This document shows, in pieces, positions 62,854 to 64,000 of a stretch of DNA of 64,000 nucleotides. Within the stretch, counting starts at the first letter, position 1; each line of letters opens with the position of its first letter. This DNA is from Devosia sp. 2618 (GTDB taxonomy: Bacteria > Pseudomonadota > Alphaproteobacteria > Rhizobiales > Devosiaceae). The stretch is from positions 3,348,001 to 3,412,000 of the forward strand of contig NZ_JBEPOO010000001.1 in assembly GCF_040546815.1 (NCBI RefSeq). Reading direction: 5' to 3'. The position numbers and the translations under genes were made by a program. The notes below the pieces were generated by a model. The model had not been told where the DNA came from. It worked only from the letters and a program-made list of their open reading frames with translations, and ran no database searches.

Positions 62854-63559
62854 TCCGCTCTCGCCGGACGAAACGCGCCGCTATGCCCGCCATCTGGTGC
62901 TCAAGGGCATGGGCGGGGGCGGCCAGCAGGCGCTCAAGCGCGCCCGCGTGCTGGTGGTGGGCGCGGGCGGCCTGGGCAGCCCGGTGATCGCCTATCTCGC
63001 CGGGGCCGGTGTCGGTACGCTCGGCATCATCGATCACGACACTGTCTCGCTCTCGAACCTGCAGCGGCAGGTGATCCACACCAGCATCGGCGACAACAAG
63101 GCCGACAGCGCCGCACGCTTCGCCCATGCACTCAACCCGCATGTCGACGTGGTGGTACATACCGTCCGGCTGGACGCGGACAATGCCAGCGCGATCCTCT
63201 CGGGCTACGATCTGGTGCTCGATGGCACCGACAACCTGACCACCCGCCGCATTGTCGCCAGCACCGCAGAATCACTTGGCCTGCCGCTGGTGTCGGGCGC
63301 GGTATCGATGTTTGACGGGCAGGTCACGGTCTTCGCCCCCGGCGGCCCGCGATTTGATGATCTCTATCCGGCAGAGGCAGACGACGGTGATTTACCCAGT
63401 TGCGAGGCGACGGGGATATTGGGGCCGCTCACCGGCGTTGTCGGCACGCTGATGGCCATGGAGGCCATCAAGCTGATCACCGGGATTGGCGAGCCGCTGA
63501 TCGGGCGAGTGTTGACCTATGATGGTCAGGGCGGGCGGTTCTCGGAGTTCGGCTACTAG
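62843..63559 (+). CDS. MoeB/HesA/ThiF-family E1-like adenylyltransferase
   Basis: This protein of about 238 residues begins with the helix LSPDETRRYARHLVLKGMGG and has the nucleotide site VLVVGAGGLGSPVIAYLAGA (about residues 33-52), an Arg-type LSNLQRQVIH and DGTDNLTTR. The conserved Cys (Cys187, SCEATGILGPLTG) is kept. The CxxC pairs that bind zinc in MoeB are absent: the first is replaced by FDDLYP and the C-terminus stops before the second. The TTG at 62843 matches the family N-terminus; an ATG at 62801 is an alternative. It probably adenylates a ubiquitin-like sulfur carrier (MoaD/ThiS type). Confidence 0.88.
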   Translation: MANSPLSPDETRRYARHLVLKGMGGGGQQALKRARVLVVGAGGLGSPVIAYLAGAGVGTLGIIDHDTVSLSNLQRQVIHTSIGDNKADSAARFAHALNPHVDVVVHTVRLDADNASAILSGYDLVLDGTDNLTTRRIVASTAESLGLPLVSGAVSMFDGQVTVFAPGGPRFDDLYPAEADDGDLPSCEATGILGPLTGVVGTLMAMEAIKLITGIGEPLIGRVLTYDGQGGRFSEFGY

Positions 63560-63565
63560 GGCTGT

Positions 63566-63696
63566 GCCACGACCTCGTGGTTCGAGGGTCGCTGCGCTCC
63601 CGCCTCACCATGAGGTCTGTTGAAACACCAGATTCAGAGTAGCCCTCATGGTGAGGTGCTTTGCTCTTGGCAAAGCCTCGAACCACGAGGGCGTGC
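63566..63696. repeat. Long palindromic repeat, family 2, copy C
   Basis: GCCACGACCTCGTGGTTCGA and its complement form the outer arms, with inner arms CACCATGAGG and CCTCATGGTG. It separates the convergent MoeB-like and fabB genes. Confidence 0.9.
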
Positions 63697-63705
63697 CCCT
63701 AATCG

Positions 63706-64000
63706 CTATGCGTCCGGATGCTTGAACACCAGCGCGGCATTGGTCCCGCCAAAGCCGAACGAATTGCTCAGCACCACGCCCAGATCCACGTTATCGCGGC
63801 GCTGCTGGATGATGGGCATGTCGGCAAAGGCCGGGTCGAGATTGTCAATATTGGCGCTGGCGGCGATGAAGCGGTGCTTCATCATCAGCATCGAAAAGAT
63901 CGCTTCATGCACGCCGGTGGCGCCCTGGCTGTGGCCGGTCAGCGACTTGGTCGCCGAAATGGGCGGGCACTTGTCTTCGTTGCCGAACAGCGCGCGGATC
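63706..64000 (-). CDS. fabB: Beta-ketoacyl-ACP synthase I, C-terminal part (partial)
   Basis: The last 97 or so residues of a condensing enzyme; the 5' part lies beyond the window. Visible are [20 protein letters not shown], with the catalytic His of TGHS, and [14 protein letters not shown] near the end. The [20 protein letters not shown] pattern fits FabB better than FabF. It elongates unsaturated fatty acids with FabA. The stop is TAG at 63706-63708. Confidence 0.93.
   Translation of the reverse strand, partial: IRALFGNEDKCPPISATKSLTGHSQGATGVHEAIFSMLMMKHRFIAASANIDNLDPAFADMPIIQQRRDNVDLGVVLSNSFGFGGTNAALVFKHPDA

Overview
The window looks like chromosomal DNA from a high-GC alphaproteobacterium of the Hyphomicrobiales, most likely Devosia or a close relative. 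The support is the minus-strand series rpsT, dnaA, dnaN, recF, gyrB beside mutM, ubiE, ubiB and dut, an ActS/ActR (RegB/RegA) redox pair, many alphaproteobacterial ABC importers, and dense palindromic intergenic repeats. No feature proves the genus. No rRNA, tRNA, CRISPR array, insertion sequence or complete prophage was seen.

Layout. 1-3600: the end of a TadG-like protein, a YtrA-type GntR regulator with its ABC-2 exporter, and a flavodoxin-fold oxidoreductase. 3655-12901: the most interesting block. It holds an HpcH/HpaI aldolase facing a run of proline-iminopeptidase-like hydrolase, nitrilase-family amidase, RraA-like protein and LuxR-type regulator, then a complete peptide/opine-type ABC importer. 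The regulator carries the Met/Trp replacements that mark plant-signal-responsive LuxR solos (OryR, NesR, PsoR, PipR). Two lux-box-like dyads sharing 16 of 20 bases lie where such a regulator should act. 12964-18807: a ribose-type sugar importer with an aldehyde dehydrogenase and a divergent IclR regulator. 18878-22330: a SitABCD-type manganese/iron importer. 22502-24097: a DUF2793/peptidase-S74 phage-tail-like protein and a VOC protein. 24186-27858: a siderophore importer. 28017-29533: a copper-delivery operon (DUF2946, PCuAC, SCO). 29590-32695: LysR, TauE and an unknown secreted protein. 32944-36695: a heterodimeric ABC exporter. 36867-39842: a DUF1624-type membrane protein and ActR/ActS. 39987-48384: envelope and miscellaneous genes, including an L,D-transpeptidase, PBP1A and an LLM oxidoreductase. 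48567-63559: a small P-loop kinase, then replication and repair genes, ubiquinone genes, dut and a MoeB/HesA-like E1 protein. 63706-64000: the end of FabB.

Four families of short palindromic repeats occupy many intergenic gaps from 22 kb onward. In one case a repeat supplies the last codons and the stop codon of the upstream gene. The dnaA-rpsT gap (about 0.9 kb) has no convincing cluster of DnaA boxes, so the replication origin is not assigned here.
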